Of a stretch of DNA of 64,000 nt, positions 11,708 to 21,850 are shown one piece after another. The notes under the pieces are model-generated. The model ran no database searches. It was not told the origin of the DNA and saw nothing but the letters and a program-made list of their open reading frames with translations. The translations under genes were made by a program, and so were the position numbers. The stretch is from Bombyx mori (taxonomy: Eukaryota > Arthropoda > Insecta > Lepidoptera > Bombycidae), in contig NC_085135.1 of the NCBI RefSeq assembly GCF_030269925.1, positions 9,610,753 to 9,674,752 on the forward strand. Direction: 5' to 3'. How positions within the stretch are numbered: position 1 is the first letter of the stretch; the number at the start of each line of letters is the position of its first letter.

Positions 11708-11961
11708 CCCATGAATCAGCTCGCTGAGTTTCTCGCCGGATCTTCTCAGCGGGTCGCGATTCCGATCCGGTAGTAGATTCATTCGCGAAGCAGCTACTCT
11801 TGAGTTGTTAGGTCTCCTTCGGAGGCGCTCGGGTAGCTGTTAGCAAATCCCACCCCTCCTGGCTGAGCCTTTGCTCGCCCACCTGTCCTGGTGAAACTGG
11901 AAAGGCCTCCGGGCCACCAGTAATCCTTCAATCATAAAAAAAAAAAAAAAAAAAAAAAAAA
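10399..11961 (+). mobile_element. B2: 5'-truncated copy of LINE family B
   Basis: Starts within RT (ISLLMSLGKLYERLLYKRLRD) directly against D1 and ends in poly(A) at 11936-11961, which abuts D2. It shares diagnostic changes with B3 that other B copies lack: FSQSIPW, FRSHIKS and loss of two residues in AFSSRSRLRDLGN. Confidence 0.85.
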
Positions 11962-13147
11962 TTGTTACGCTGACGATACGTTGGTCGTAGCTCCGGGGAG
12001 GGACTACCGGGAGTCTGCCCGTCTGGCGTGCGCAGGCGTGGCACACGTCGTCACTACGATCCGACGGTTGGGGCTCGAGGTGGCGCTCGACAAAACCCAG
12101 GCCCTGATGTTTCACGGGCCGGGACGAGCGCCGCCTGTGGGTGCCCACCTCGTGATCGGAGGCGTCCGCGTCGGGGTCGGGGTGACCGGTCTTCGGTACC
12201 TCGGCCTCGAACTGGACGGTCGGTGGAACTTCCGCGCTCACTTTGAGAAGTTGGGCCCCCGACTGATGGCGACGGCCGGCTCTTTGAGCCGGCTGCTTCC
12301 AAACGTCGGGGGTCCCGATCAGGTGGCGCGCCGCCTCTACATGGGGGTGGTGCGGTCGATGGCACTATACGGGGCTCCCGTATGGTGCCACGCCCTGACC
12401 CGCAAGAACGTCGCGGCGCTGCGACGTCCGCAGCGCGCGATTGCGGTCAGGGTGATCCGAGGATACCGCACAGTCTCATTCGAGGCGGCGTGCTTGCTCG
12501 CCGGGACGCCACCCTGGGACCTGGAGGCGGAGGCGCTCGCTGCCGATTACAGGTGGCGTAGCGACCTCCGCTCTAGGGGGGAAGGGCGCCCCGGCGAAGG
12601 AGTAGTTCGAGCGCGGAGGCTCCAATCTCGGCGGTCCGTGCTGGAGGCGTGGTCTCGCCGCTTGGCGGACCCGTCGGCCGGCATCCGTACCGTCGAGGCG
12701 GTCCGCCCGGTTCTCGCGGACTGGGTGGGCCGCGACCGCGGATGCCTCACCTTCCGGCTAACGCAGATGTTTACCGGCCATGGTTGTTTCGGCCGGTACC
12801 TCTTTAAGATAGCCGGAAGGGAACCGACGGCGCAGTGCCACCACTGCGCGGACCGCGACGAGGAAGACACAGCGGAACACACATTGGCGCGTTGCTCTGG
12901 ATTTGACGAGCAACGCGCCGCCCTCGTCGCGGTCATTGGAGAGGACCTCTCGCTGCCGCGCGTCGTGGCTACGATGCTCGGCAGCGACGCGTCCTGGAAG
13001 GCGATGCTCGACTTCTGCGAGTCCACCATATCGCAGAAGGAGGCGGCGGAGCGAGAGAGGGAGAGCTCTTCCCTTTCCGCACCGATCCGTCGCCGTCGAG
13101 CCGGGGGCCGGAGGCGGGAATACGCCCGTACGTCCCGGCCCCTGTAG
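11962..13147 (+). pseudogene. D2 ORF2 C-terminal fragment (YADD to zinc finger)
   Basis: Frame open for about 395 codons to the stop at 13145-13147, from CYADD through the RT thumb to a CCHC finger (CHHCADRDEEDTAEHTLARC, about 12838-12900). It then runs to a basic tail (RRRRAGGRRREYART). No endonuclease and no upstream palm, so it cannot be active. Confidence 0.86.
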
Positions 13148-13682
13148 GTGGCGGCCTCCCCCCGGTGAAGGTCAAGGGGCGACCTGAGGGGGTGAGGCCG
13201 CGCGGCGCGCTACCAGCACTCTAGCGCGCTGCCGTGGAGTGAATAGAGCGACCGGTCGACGGTGTATCGCGTCCCGACCCGGCAGGCTGGTTCTGGTCCA
13301 GCGGGGTATTCCGGGACACCAGCGGCACCGTCTGGGCGGCCCGACGGGCTGCCGTACCGAGACGGCCGACGTTTCAGAGCCTTCGATTCGCCTCGAAGGC
13401 TCCGTCGGCTGGGCGTCCTTGGGGTGAGCCGCGCCGTCTGGTTGTAGTGTTGACCGCGGTAGCCCCCCTACCTCATCCGGGTTCTGACCTCGGAGGGGAT
13501 CGGACGTCGGGTGTAAGAGTGCAGGGGAGTCGTTTAGTGGGTGGGTCCTAAAATCCTTGGGCCCGCGGTCTGCTCACAACACCATGCAGATCGTTGAGTC
13601 TCACATACCCCGCGCGCCCCTTTTGCGCGGGGACCTCGTAGGAGGTTCGGCCCTCTACCCGAAAAAAAAAAAAAAAAAAAAA
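11962..13682 (+). mobile_element. D2: 5'-truncated R1-clade LINE
   Basis: Plus-strand copy beginning exactly at the RT catalytic motif (CYADDTLVV) straight after the B2 poly(A), and ending in its own poly(A) at 13662-13682. The 3'UTR (13148-13661) is nearly identical to those of D3 and D4 and ends GAGGTTCGGCCCTCTACCCG. It is followed with no spacer by the 5'UTR fragment E3 in the same orientation. Confidence 0.88.
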
Positions 13683-13952
13683 TGGGGTATCGTCCGGTCT
13701 TTTTCGTTGCAAGGATTTCTAGGTGTTAGGTAGGTAGGCTAGGCGTAGGAGTAGGGTAGCCTAGTTAGGCTTTGCGACGAAAGAGATCGGATGACGCGGA
13801 CCAAAACCAGCAGGGGGAGTTGCGGGCTCTCCACGCCCTTCACTCGCTGAAGGGTGTTCCTCCTGGAGACGCTCGGGCTCCCTCTCTTTTCCCTTTTCTT
13901 CCCCCTTTTTGTTTTTCTTCGGGTCACGTCCGACCCGTTTCGGACGTAACCC
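13683..13952 (+). mobile_element. E3: internal fragment of the E 5'UTR
   Basis: About 270 bp matching 62393-62653 of E2 (starts GGGGTATCGTCCGGTC, contains the C/T-rich tract and the GGGTCACG segment). It has lost the first about 145 bp of the 5'UTR and everything downstream. It sits head-to-tail behind the D2 poly(A) and is cut by the B3 poly(T). Confidence 0.8.
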
Positions 13953-15018
13953 TTTTTTTCTTTTTTTTATGATTGAAGGGTTACTGGTGGCCCGGAGGCC
14001 TTTCCAGTTTCACCAGGACAGGTGGGCGAGAAAAGGCTCAGCCAAAAGGGGCGGGATTTGCTAACAACTGCCCGAGCGCCTCCGAAGGAGACCTAACAAC
14101 TCAAGAGCAATTGTTTCGCGAATGAATCTACTACCGGATCGGAATCGCGACCCGCTGAGAAGATCCAGCGAGAAACTCAGCGAGCTGATTCATGGGTTAG
14201 GTTGCACGGCGAACTCTTTGTCAAGTTCGACGAGTACGGTTACCGAGGTCCCTAAGCCTGCTCCTAGAGCTGAAGGCGTCTAGTGCAAAGGTTATTGGAT
14301 CTGAGGGATCTGTAAGGACGTGTCTAGGGCGTCGACGGTGACTGGCTCCTGCATGATCAGGATTCGGGGAGTAGTCAGCGGCGGCAACGATAAGGCGATT
14401 TATCAAGACGCATAGCCTTATCGAAGTATCGTTCCGACGCTGACTTCATGTATTTCCGAATTGATTCGAGGCCCAGGTCGTCGTGTAGGTCAACGTTCCT
14501 CACGAACCACGGAGCGCCGACAGCTAACCTGCAAAAGCGGGATTGTAGGGATTGGAGGGTGTCTATGTGTGTGCGGGCCGCGTGAGCGAACACCACACTC
14601 GCGTAAGTCATGACGGGCCTTATGCAAGTTTTGTAAAGTGTCACCTTGTTCCGAAGGGACATTTTACTCCGCTTACAGATCATGGGGTAGAGTCTACCGA
14701 GAATAAACGCGGCACGGTCACGGACTGATTTTATATGCGAGCGGAATGTCATCGATGCATCCAGGGTAACGCCCAGGTACTTGACCTTCCTGGCCCAGGG
14801 TATGGATTGACTAAAGAGAGTAATCGGGGGTGTGAGATTCCTCCTCCTAATACGGGAGGAAATCCGTGTGGAGCTTCCCCTCTGAAATAGCACCGCAGTA
14901 CTTTTCGTTGGGTTGATGTCTATGCGCCATTTTCGGAACCACTGTCCTAGGGCTAGGGCTGCGCTCTGAAGCTTCTTCGCGATTAGGGACTTGTTTCTAC
15001 TGGAATATTAAACAGTCG
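13953..15018 (-). mobile_element. B3: 5'-truncated copy of LINE family B
   Basis: Minus-strand copy with poly(T) at about 13953-13968, the 3'UTR, and ORF2 coding back to about 15018, where the FADD region is cut by the poly(T) of B4. B3 carries the same diagnostic residues as B2 but in inverted orientation about 2 kb away. Confidence 0.85.
14197..15018 (-). pseudogene. B3 ORF2 C-terminal fragment, frameshifted
   Basis: Coding similarity runs from just after the FADD motif to the family stop at 14197-14199. A small indel near 14400 (gatttatcaaga where other copies have gattatcatga) breaks the frame between an upstream 172-codon and a downstream 61-codon open stretch. The catalytic palm is absent. 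Confidence 0.8.
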
Positions 15019-15266
15019 TTTTTTTTTTTTTTTTTTTTATGATTGAAAGTTTACTGGTGGCCCGAAGGCCTTTCCAGTTTCACCAGGACAGGTGGGCGAG
15101 CAAAGGCTCAGCCAAGAGGGGTGGGATTTGCTAACAACTGCCCGAGCGCCTCCGAAGGAGACCTAACAACTCAAGAGCAATTGTTTCGCGAATGAATCTA
15201 CTACCGGATCGGAATCGCGACCCGCTGAGAAGATCCGGCGAGAAACTCAGCGGGCTGATGCATGGG

Positions 15267-18153
15267 TTAGGTTGCACGTCGACCTCTTTGTCGAGTTCGA
15301 CGAGTACGGTTACCGGGGTCCCTAAGCCTGCTCCTAGTATTAGAGCTGAAGGCATCTAATGCAAAGGTTATTGGATCTGATGGATCCGTAAGGACGTGTC
15401 TAGGGCGTCGACGGTGACTGGCTCCTGCATGATCAGGATTCGGGGAGTAGTCAGCGGCGGCAACGATAAGGCGATTATCATGACGCATAGCCTTATCGAA
15501 GTATCGTTCCGACGCTGACTTCATGTATTTCCGAATTGATTCGAGGCCCAGGTCGTCGTGTAGGTCAACGTTCCTCACGAACCACGGAGCCCCGACAGCT
15601 AACCTGCAAAAGCGGGATTGTAGGGATTGGAGGGTGTCTATGTGTGTGCGGGCCGCGTGAGCGAACACCACACTCGCGTAAGTCATGACGGGCCTTATGC
15701 AAGTTTTGTAAAGTGTCACCTTCTTCCGAAGGGACATTTTACTCCGCTTACAGATCATGGGGTAGAGTCTACCGAGAATAAACGCGGCACGGTCACGGAC
15801 TGATTTTATATGCGGGCGGAATGTCATCGATGCATCCAGGGTAACGCCAGGTACTTGACCTTCCTGGCCCAGGGTATGGGTTGTCTAAAGAGAGTAATCG
15901 GGGGTGTGAGATTCCTCCTCCTAATCCGGGAGGAAATCCGTGAGGAGCTTCCCCTCTGAAATAGCACCGCAGTACTTTTCGCTGGGTTGATGTCTATGCG
16001 CCATTTTCGGAACCACTGTCCTAGGGCTAGAGCTGCGCTCTGAAGCTTCTTCGCGATTAGGGACTTATTTCTACTAGAATAGTGAACAATCGTGTCGTCG
16101 GCGAATAAAGCTAAATGGGTCGGCGGCGACCGGGGAATATCGTTGACGAATAAGCTAAACAGGAGGGGTGAGAGGACAGAGCTTTGCGGGACTCCAGCTG
16201 TGAGAAGTCGTGGGGAGGAGCGGGTTCCCTCGACTCGATATCGAAAAGAGCGGTTCGACAAGAAGTCCCGTATGATGAGCACGAGACTATCCGGCACGCC
16301 CATGTTGAATAGTTTGAAAATCAAACCGTTGTGCCAGACTTTGTCGAACGCTTTTGCGACGTCGAAGAAGAGAGCTCCCGTGTATAACGGTTTTGGTCGA
16401 TTAAGCCCTACAAGAATGTGCTCCGTGAGGCGGTGCACCTGTTGAACGCATGAGTGATTTGTACGGAATCCGAATTGTTCATCGATGAGAATGCCCTTGG
16501 ATGAGACGAAGTCTCTGAAGCGTTTGTAGAGCAGACGCTCATACAGTTTGCCTAGAGACATGAGGAGGCTAATCGGGCGGTAGCTCGTCGGATGATTTTT
16601 TGGTTTACCGGGTTTATGTATGCCGATAACGTCGGCTTCTTTCCACACCGCGGGAAAGATACAGTTCGCCATAGCGGCATTGAAAATAGATGCCAACATC
16701 ACGATGAGTTGGACGGGTAGAAGTTTAATAACGCGGTTAGATATACCGTCGGAACCGGGAGCCTTGCGAGGACGTAGGTCTTTGATCAAGTCTTTAACTT
16801 CCATCGGGGTGACGGGTGGTAACGCATCCGAGGGTGGCAAGGAGAGTCTGCGTTCTACCTCACTGTCTACTAATTTTACATGAACAGGGTCCACGGATTG
16901 AGTGCTGGGCGTGCACTGGGTTTGCAATGTATCGGCCAGTAGCTCTGCTTTTTCGTCATCATCGAACGCCGCGAGTCGGCCTGAGGGGCCTACGAGGGGG
17001 GGCATAGCTACTACCGTATCCGATTTGAGAGTACGAGCTAAGCGGTAGTAAGACCTTTGGGAGGGCGCGAGTCTTTCTAAGAAATCAGACCATCTGGCAT
17101 CTCGGACTTCGGCGATGCGAGACTTTACGTCGCGTTGTAGGGCACGCATTCGAATACGATTATCCACGGTAGGATACCTATCGTAGGCGCGGATCGACGC
17201 GTTCTTAGCTCTAAGGAGTTCCCTAATATCGTCGGGCAATTTGAAGCGTTGAAGGAAGTCCTCCGCTACAACTTGCTTCGATGACCTATCTAATGTCGAG
17301 GTGATGTGTGACGTTAAGATGTCTATGGCTTCAGCGGTATCCTGAGGAGACGGGGTAGAGTCCGGGCTAAACGGGAGCGATGGTGGATCAGATTCAGCCA
17401 GGCTGATGCCCAGCGTGTGCCAATCCACCACAGTCCTCGTGACGGGAACGGAATCGGGAGCGCGACCGAGCTTCATAACGACGGGACGGTGGTCTGAATC
17501 TAACTCTGAAACTACTTCGATCGAGTGTAAGCGCAGAGTTACGTTTTTTAATAACGCTATGTTGAGTATATCCGGGCGATGCGCGATATTTAGCGGGTAG
17601 TGAGTAGGGGTTAGCGGAGCGACGATATCGAAGGCGAGATCATCGACTAACGCGTCAAGTCGCCTGCCATTCGGGGTTGTGGCATGTGAGTTCCACCTGA
17701 CAACACAATGCTTACAATTTAGGTCGCCCGCCAGAATGACAGAGCTTCCCATGCCGAGCAGCGCCTCGATATCACTGCTTAGAACGATCTTATCCGGTGG
17801 AAGATAAACGGACGCGATAACGATCGGCGCGTGTCCAGTCAGTGAGATTCGGCATACTGATGCTTCGATGTTAGAAAGCGCGGGGGGGTCGAGTGGGACG
17901 CAGTGCAGGGCTCGTCTATAGTAAATGACGGTACCACCACCACGAGCAGTGAGCCTGTCGTTCCTAACCATGTTATAGTTCGCGATTTTAGGGTCGCGGC
18001 GCGCGGGCTTAAGCAGGGTCTCCTGCACCAAAAAGATGTCAATTTGATGGTCACGCAAAAAATCACAAACCTGATCACGTTGATTTGCGAGACCGTAAGC
18101 GTTAAAAATCCTATCGTTACGGATAGGGGCTTTATTCTACTTATGTACGCCAT
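15267..18153 (-). pseudogene. B4 ORF2 (endonuclease-RT), two frameshifts
   Basis: It starts at the ATG 18151-18153 (MAYISRIKPLSV). An A-run near 18108-18112 is one base short relative to B5 and shifts the frame after about 15 codons. A second 1-bp loss near 15849 (aacgccagg for aacgcccagg) shifts it again inside the thumb. Between them a 744-codon frame keeps the endonuclease (ILAGDLNC, SDHRPVVMK) and RT motifs (FFDVAKAFDKVWHNG, FADD). The motif-B block reads GVPQSSVLSP, with Ser for Gly. Not functional as it stands. Confidence 0.88.
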
Positions 18154-18156
18154 TGA

Positions 18157-19812
18157 TTACCGGCGGAGTGAGGGGAGGACGTACGTATTTAAGGACGCGT
18201 ATACGTCAGCGTATTCTTGCACAACGGCGATGAAGTGTTGTGCAGTGGAGGCGGCGCGAATGGCGTCACCCAAAGCATTAACACGCTCAAAGTTGATCGA
18301 CTGAAAAAAGTCGATCGCTAGAGCGAGATTGTCGGACGCGGTCGGAGTGCTGGTCGCGGGGGAGGAACGAATCACGGGGGAGGGACGTATCGCGGGGGCG
18401 GGACGAATCGCGGAGGAGGGAGCTACAGCCGTGTTCGTGTACGGCAACGGTTTAGCCCAGGCCGAGCCGCTGGGCACCGGCGCCGGCACGAAGGCAGGCT
18501 TAGCCTTCGGCACAGAGGGTGCCGTGGCTTTGATGTCAGGGCCGGAAGCTCGGAGGCGGTTTTGGCGCGCGACGCGGCGATTTATTTTAGGGGCTCGGGG
18601 GCATCCACGGTAATTCGCGGGGTGACCCTGTGTTCGGCACAGGACGCAGCTAGGTGGTTCAGTCGCAGTTTTTTGATCGCGAGTGCAAAGAGTCGTGGAG
18701 TGATCGTCCAAACACTTGACGCATCGAGGGCGCGCGTGACAATTACGGGAAGAATGCCCGTACAACTGACAATTGTGGCACTGGCTCAGAGTGCCTTTTT
18801 TATGAGGGGCTTCCACGGTGATTCCGGAAAGCCTACAGACCGTTCGGACGTTAAAGATTTGCTTACCCTCGGGGTTAGACTGGAGGGCGACGAGAACCAT
18901 ATTGTATGGCTCCCTCCCGCGTCCTGTGTGCATGCGGTGCACGGAGTTTACGGGTAGGCCTTGTTCGAGTAGGTCGGCCTTTACGAGCTCGGCATCTAAC
19001 TCCTTGGGGATGCCACGTATGACTGCACGGAGCTCACGCTCCTCCTGGAGCGTATACGTATGATAACTTATACGTTCCTTTCGGAGGTAGCTTGAGAGGG
19101 CTCTATGGTCGTCGGGTGTTGCTACTTTTATCTGTATCCCGTTCGCGAGGTTACGGGCACTGACAAAATTTATGTTCTTGGCCTTAAGGGCCAGGGAGAC
19201 ACGGTCCCAAGCAGCCTTCTCTTGAAGAATCAACGGAGGAGGGGCCTGATTTCTCGTTTGTGCCACCGGGCGCGGCGACGGCGTGGCACGGGGACAGGGA
19301 GCGACGGGGGTCGGAGGGCGGGGGCGTGACGCGTTCGCGGCTTTGCTTATTTTAGCGGCCGCGGAAGCTCGGGACTCCGCGGCGCGCTTCTTATCCTTTT
19401 GCACGAGGGTGAATCCATCTGTCAATGAGGCGGGAACGAGGTCAACCTCCATATCCGAGTCAGAGTCGGAGGACGAGGAAGAAGGCGCGGGAGCGGCGGA
19501 CGCGACGGAGGCCGCAGACGATCGCTGAGGTAGAACGGAAGCTGCCGCGGTAGACGCGGGAGTTTTTCGCGGGAGTATGGGGGACACGGGTGTGCTGGGC
19601 GCGACGGAAGCTGCGGTGTACGGCGCGGGAGCTTTGGGCGCGCTTGCAGGGGACGCGGGAATGGCAGGCGTGGCGGAAACGGCGGGCGCGGCGGGCACGG
19701 CAGAGCAGTTCACGGCGCGTTTAGCTTTGTAAGCTAAAAATTCTGCTTCGAGGGCCGGGTATTTCTCGCTTAAGAATTCCGCGAGCAGTGTGTTGGTTGG
19801 AGAGAACTCCAT
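18157..19812 (-). CDS. B4 ORF1 (gag-like, zinc knuckles)
   Basis: 551 codons from the ATG at 19810-19812 (MEFSPTNTLLAEFL); the longer open frame upstream lacks a better start. An Ala/Pro/Ser-rich N-terminal half is followed by a globular domain (KINFV-type RNA-binding region, about residues 260-360). Three zinc knuckles come next: CHNCQLYGHSSRNC (CX2CX4HX4C), CVKCLDDHSTTLC and CVLCRTQGHPANYRGC. This is the nucleic-acid-binding ORF1 of jockey-type LINEs, which packages element RNA. The stop is followed after three bases by the ORF2 ATG (TAATCAATG), suggesting translational coupling. The frame is intact although ORF2 of this copy is broken. Confidence 0.88.
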   Translation of the reverse strand: MEFSPTNTLLAEFLSEKYPALEAEFLAYKAKRAVNCSAVPAAPAVSATPAIPASPASAPKAPAPYTAASVAPSTPVSPILPRKTPASTAAASVLPQRSSAASVASAAPAPSSSSSDSDSDMEVDLVPASLTDGFTLVQKDKKRAAESRASAAAKISKAANASRPRPPTPVAPCPRATPSPRPVAQTRNQAPPPLILQEKAAWDRVSLALKAKNINFVSARNLANGIQIKVATPDDHRALSSYLRKERISYHTYTLQEERELRAVIRGIPKELDAELVKADLLEQGLPVNSVHRMHTGRGREPYNMVLVALQSNPEGKQIFNVRTVCRLSGITVEAPHKKGTLSQCHNCQLYGHSSRNCHARPRCVKCLDDHSTTLCTRDQKTATEPPSCVLCRTQGHPANYRGCPRAPKINRRVARQNRLRASGPDIKATAPSVPKAKPAFVPAPVPSGSAWAKPLPYTNTAVAPSSAIRPAPAIRPSPVIRSSPATSTPTASDNLALAIDFFQSINFERVNALGDAIRAASTAQHFIAVVQEYADVYASLNTYVLPSLRR

Positions 19813-20190
19813 TTCTTCGGACTGCCCAGGGGGGGCTGCCCCGGGACTTAAACACGCGCTCGCCTTGCGGCGAGGCCCCTGCGTCGGTAACACTAAATTG
19901 GCCGAAGCGATTCTAGGAATTTTAGAAATTTTAGTGAATAGAATAAATATAATAGAATTAGAGTGAATAGAACCACTGCACAGTTCCCGGGCGGCAATGC
20001 CTTGCAATTAGGCGTAGGTACAAATTCCGAGAAACACTTGGGCCACAGATGTGTCACAAACAATGATCTATTATCACCGGTAGTAACTTCCGACAAAACA
20101 CTAGGACGCCAGATGTGCCACGAACCGAGGTCGGGCGATCGAACGAACAATGAGCACGTCCACGCGCGTCGGTTGCTCAAATCGGAATGA
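19813..20190 (-). promoter_or_regulatory. B4 5'UTR with a duplicated CAGATGTG motif
   Basis: A 378-bp leader from the element 5' end to the ORF1 ATG. On the plus strand the blocks around 20046 (CAGATGTGTCAC) and 20110 (CAGATGTGCCACGAAC) are degenerate copies of one another. Equivalent duplicated blocks occur in B5 and B6. Jockey-type LINEs use an internal promoter in this interval, so the repeated block is a candidate control element (inference). Confidence 0.45.
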
Positions 20191-20824
20191 TAAAACCTGA
20201 TAACATTGAAATCTTTTGTACAGCACTAAAACCGCCATGTTTTGTGGTCAGATGACGTCACAGTGGCACGAATTTTTTGTTGACGTTTCATTTCCATAGG
20301 TTTCCTACTTCAGTGGGGGGGTGCAACTCTCATACAAAGGAAAAAAACATTCAACTAGCGTCATCTTACTTCTGCGGCGACGTCATTTTTGAAACGTTTA
20401 GGCATTAATGATCTAATAATCTCACTAGATGGCAGATATGAGTTGCGTTGGTAGAAGTTGGAATCATAGATTATACACTTTATATATGTATAATCTATGG
20501 GGTAAATGAACAATACGAGAGGTGGGGACTTTTTGGCGGGAATGCGAGAAGTGAAGTTGTGTGATTTGTTTTATTTTGTCTATTTAGTGTTTCTTCAGGT
20601 TTAAATGTGTAATAACGGTGGTTTATTAACTGTTTAATATCTGTGAAAGTGCACAAATGTGGGAAAATGAAACAAAGCTGCTGGACGTAACTTCTCGGGT
20701 TCCTCCAAAAAGTCCACTGAAAAAATCTCAGTAAATGACCACCATTTTACTGCGATTATATTTCATCCCATATCATCTCATTTCATTAAATTTCATCCCA
20801 GTTGATTAATGTCTCAAATTATTA
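20191..20824. repeat. AT-rich DNA with dispersed repeat R, copy 1 (left part)
   Basis: No coding frame is supported here. From about 20528 the sequence (starting CTTTTTGGCGGGAA) matches 49359-49700 closely, with a short piece again at 21428-21462, so it is a dispersed repeat. Its right part continues at 21264-21407 after an inserted Bm1 SINE. An 11-bp perfect inverted repeat, CATAGATTATA / TATAATCTATG, lies at 20465-20475 and 20489-20499. Confidence 0.65.
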
Positions 20825-21263
20825 TTTTTTTTTATTGCTTAGCTGTGTGGACGAGCTCACAGCCCACCTGATGTTAAGTGGTTACTGGAGCCCATAGACA
20901 TCTACAACGTAAATGCGCCACACACCTTGAGATTTAGTTCTAAGGTCTCAGTATAGTCACAACGGCTGCCCCATCCTTCAAACCGAAACGCATTACTGCT
21001 TCACGGCAGAAATAGGCGGGGCGGTGGTACCTACCCGTGCGGACTCACAAGAGGTCCTACCACCAGTAATTACGCAAATTATAATTTTGCGGGTTTCATT
21101 TTTATTACACGATGTTATTCCTTCACCGTGGAAGTCAATCGTGAACATTTGTTGAGTACGTATTTCATTAGAAAAATTGGTACCCGCCTGCGGAATTCGA
21201 ACACCGGTGCATCGCTTCAACACGAATGCACCGGACGTCTTATCCGTTAGGCCACGACGACTT
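20825..21263 (-). mobile_element. Bm1-type tRNA-derived SINE
   Basis: On the minus strand it reads from a tRNA-like head (GGCCTAACGGATAAGACG, then GTGTTCGAATTCCGC as a B-box-like block) to the characteristic tail GGGCTGTGAGCTCGTCCAC and AGCAATAAAA with poly(A). I recognise this as the silkworm Bm1 family; the copy looks near full length. It is inserted in repeat R, whose two halves flank it. The internal boxes are pol III promoter relics and not a tRNA gene. Confidence 0.85.
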
Positions 21264-21520
21264 CGATAATTAATAATCATCTTTATCGATAATTAATCAT
21301 CTTCATTTCATTTCACTCCATATTTTCATTTTTCATAAAAATAAGAATATAAATTAAAGTAAGACATGACTTAAAGGTCTTAGTTACCAGGTCATAAAAT
21401 CACTTAAAAAAAAAATACGAGAGGTGGACTTTTTGGCGGGAACGCGAGGAGTGAAGTTGTGAGGTGAATGAAGTTAGCCCCTCAAAAAAAATTTTTTTTC
21501 CTATTGTATACTTATTTTCT
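21264..21520. repeat. Repeat R copy 1 (right part) and a short copy 2
   Basis: 21286-21407 continues repeat R (AATCATCTTCATTTCATTTCACTCC through AGACATGACTTAAAGG), matching 49650-49784. From about 21428 a second partial copy restarts with CTTTTTGGCGGGAACGCGAGG. No coding content. Confidence 0.6.
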
Positions 21521-21731
21521 ACTAGCGACCCGCCCTCGCTTCGCTTCGGAAACATTAAAACAAACATAAAACAAAAAAAAATAATAAAAAAAAAAAAAGT
21601 AGCCTATGTTCATCAGGGACAATGTCGGCTTCTAATGGAAAAAGAATTTTTCAAATCGGTCCAGTAGTTTCGGAGCCTATTCGAAACAAACAAACAAACA
21701 AATCTTTCCTCTTTATAATATTAGTATAGAT
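21521..21731 (+). mobile_element. RTE-like 3' tail or SINE fragment
   Basis: It begins ACTAGCGACCCGCCCTCGC, contains TCGGTCCAGTAGTTTCGGAG and a CAAA repeat, and ends TATAATATTAGTATAGATT. I know this as a widespread lepidopteran repeat tail resembling RTE-clade 3' ends. There is no ORF. Class assignment is from memory only. Confidence 0.55.
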
Positions 21732-21801
21732 TAATTCGTTTGTTCATCATTTGTTCTTGATTGTTCACTGTTAATAATTGTTTGTTCTGCATTTATTTAT
21801 T

Positions 21802-21843
21802 TTGTAGGTATATTTTTAAAAATATTTAAAAATATACCTACAA
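21802..21843. repeat. Perfect 17-bp inverted repeat with 8-bp spacer
   Basis: TTGTAGGTATATTTTTA at 21802-21818 is repeated as its exact reverse complement at 21827-21843. The D3 insertion site and its target-site duplication begin inside the right arm. Confidence 0.85.
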
Positions 21844-21850
21844 GTTAGCC
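21837..21850. repeat. D3 target-site duplication, left copy
   Basis: CCTACAAGTTAGCC (14 bp) here and again at 24845-24858 flanks D3 exactly, proving a target-primed insertion. Confidence 0.93.

Larger units (their letters stand above)
15019..20190 (-). mobile_element. B4: full-length copy of LINE family B
   Basis: It extends from poly(T) at 15019-15038 to a 5' end at about 20190 (ATCGGAATGA on the plus strand). That is the same 5' boundary as in B6, which is fixed there by a target-site duplication. It contains a 5'UTR (19813-20190), ORF1, ORF2 and a 3'UTR. I could not find a convincing target-site duplication: its left flank is truncated B3 and its right flank is TAAAACCTGATAAC. Confidence 0.88.

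Noticed and set aside
8631..13682. D elements as telomere-specific TRAS/SART elements
   Set aside because: R1-clade protein features fit, but no TTAGG/CCTAA arrays flank any copy, and D3 and D4 sit in AT-rich DNA and in gypsy pol.
16092..16445. Recurrent 117-codon ORF (also at 4812, 10534, 42982, 52909)
   Set aside because: It recurs because it is antisense to the RT region of every B copy.
15019..20190. Target-site duplication for B4
   Set aside because: Compared the bases beside the poly(T) with TAAAACCTGATAAC after 20190; only short chance matches.
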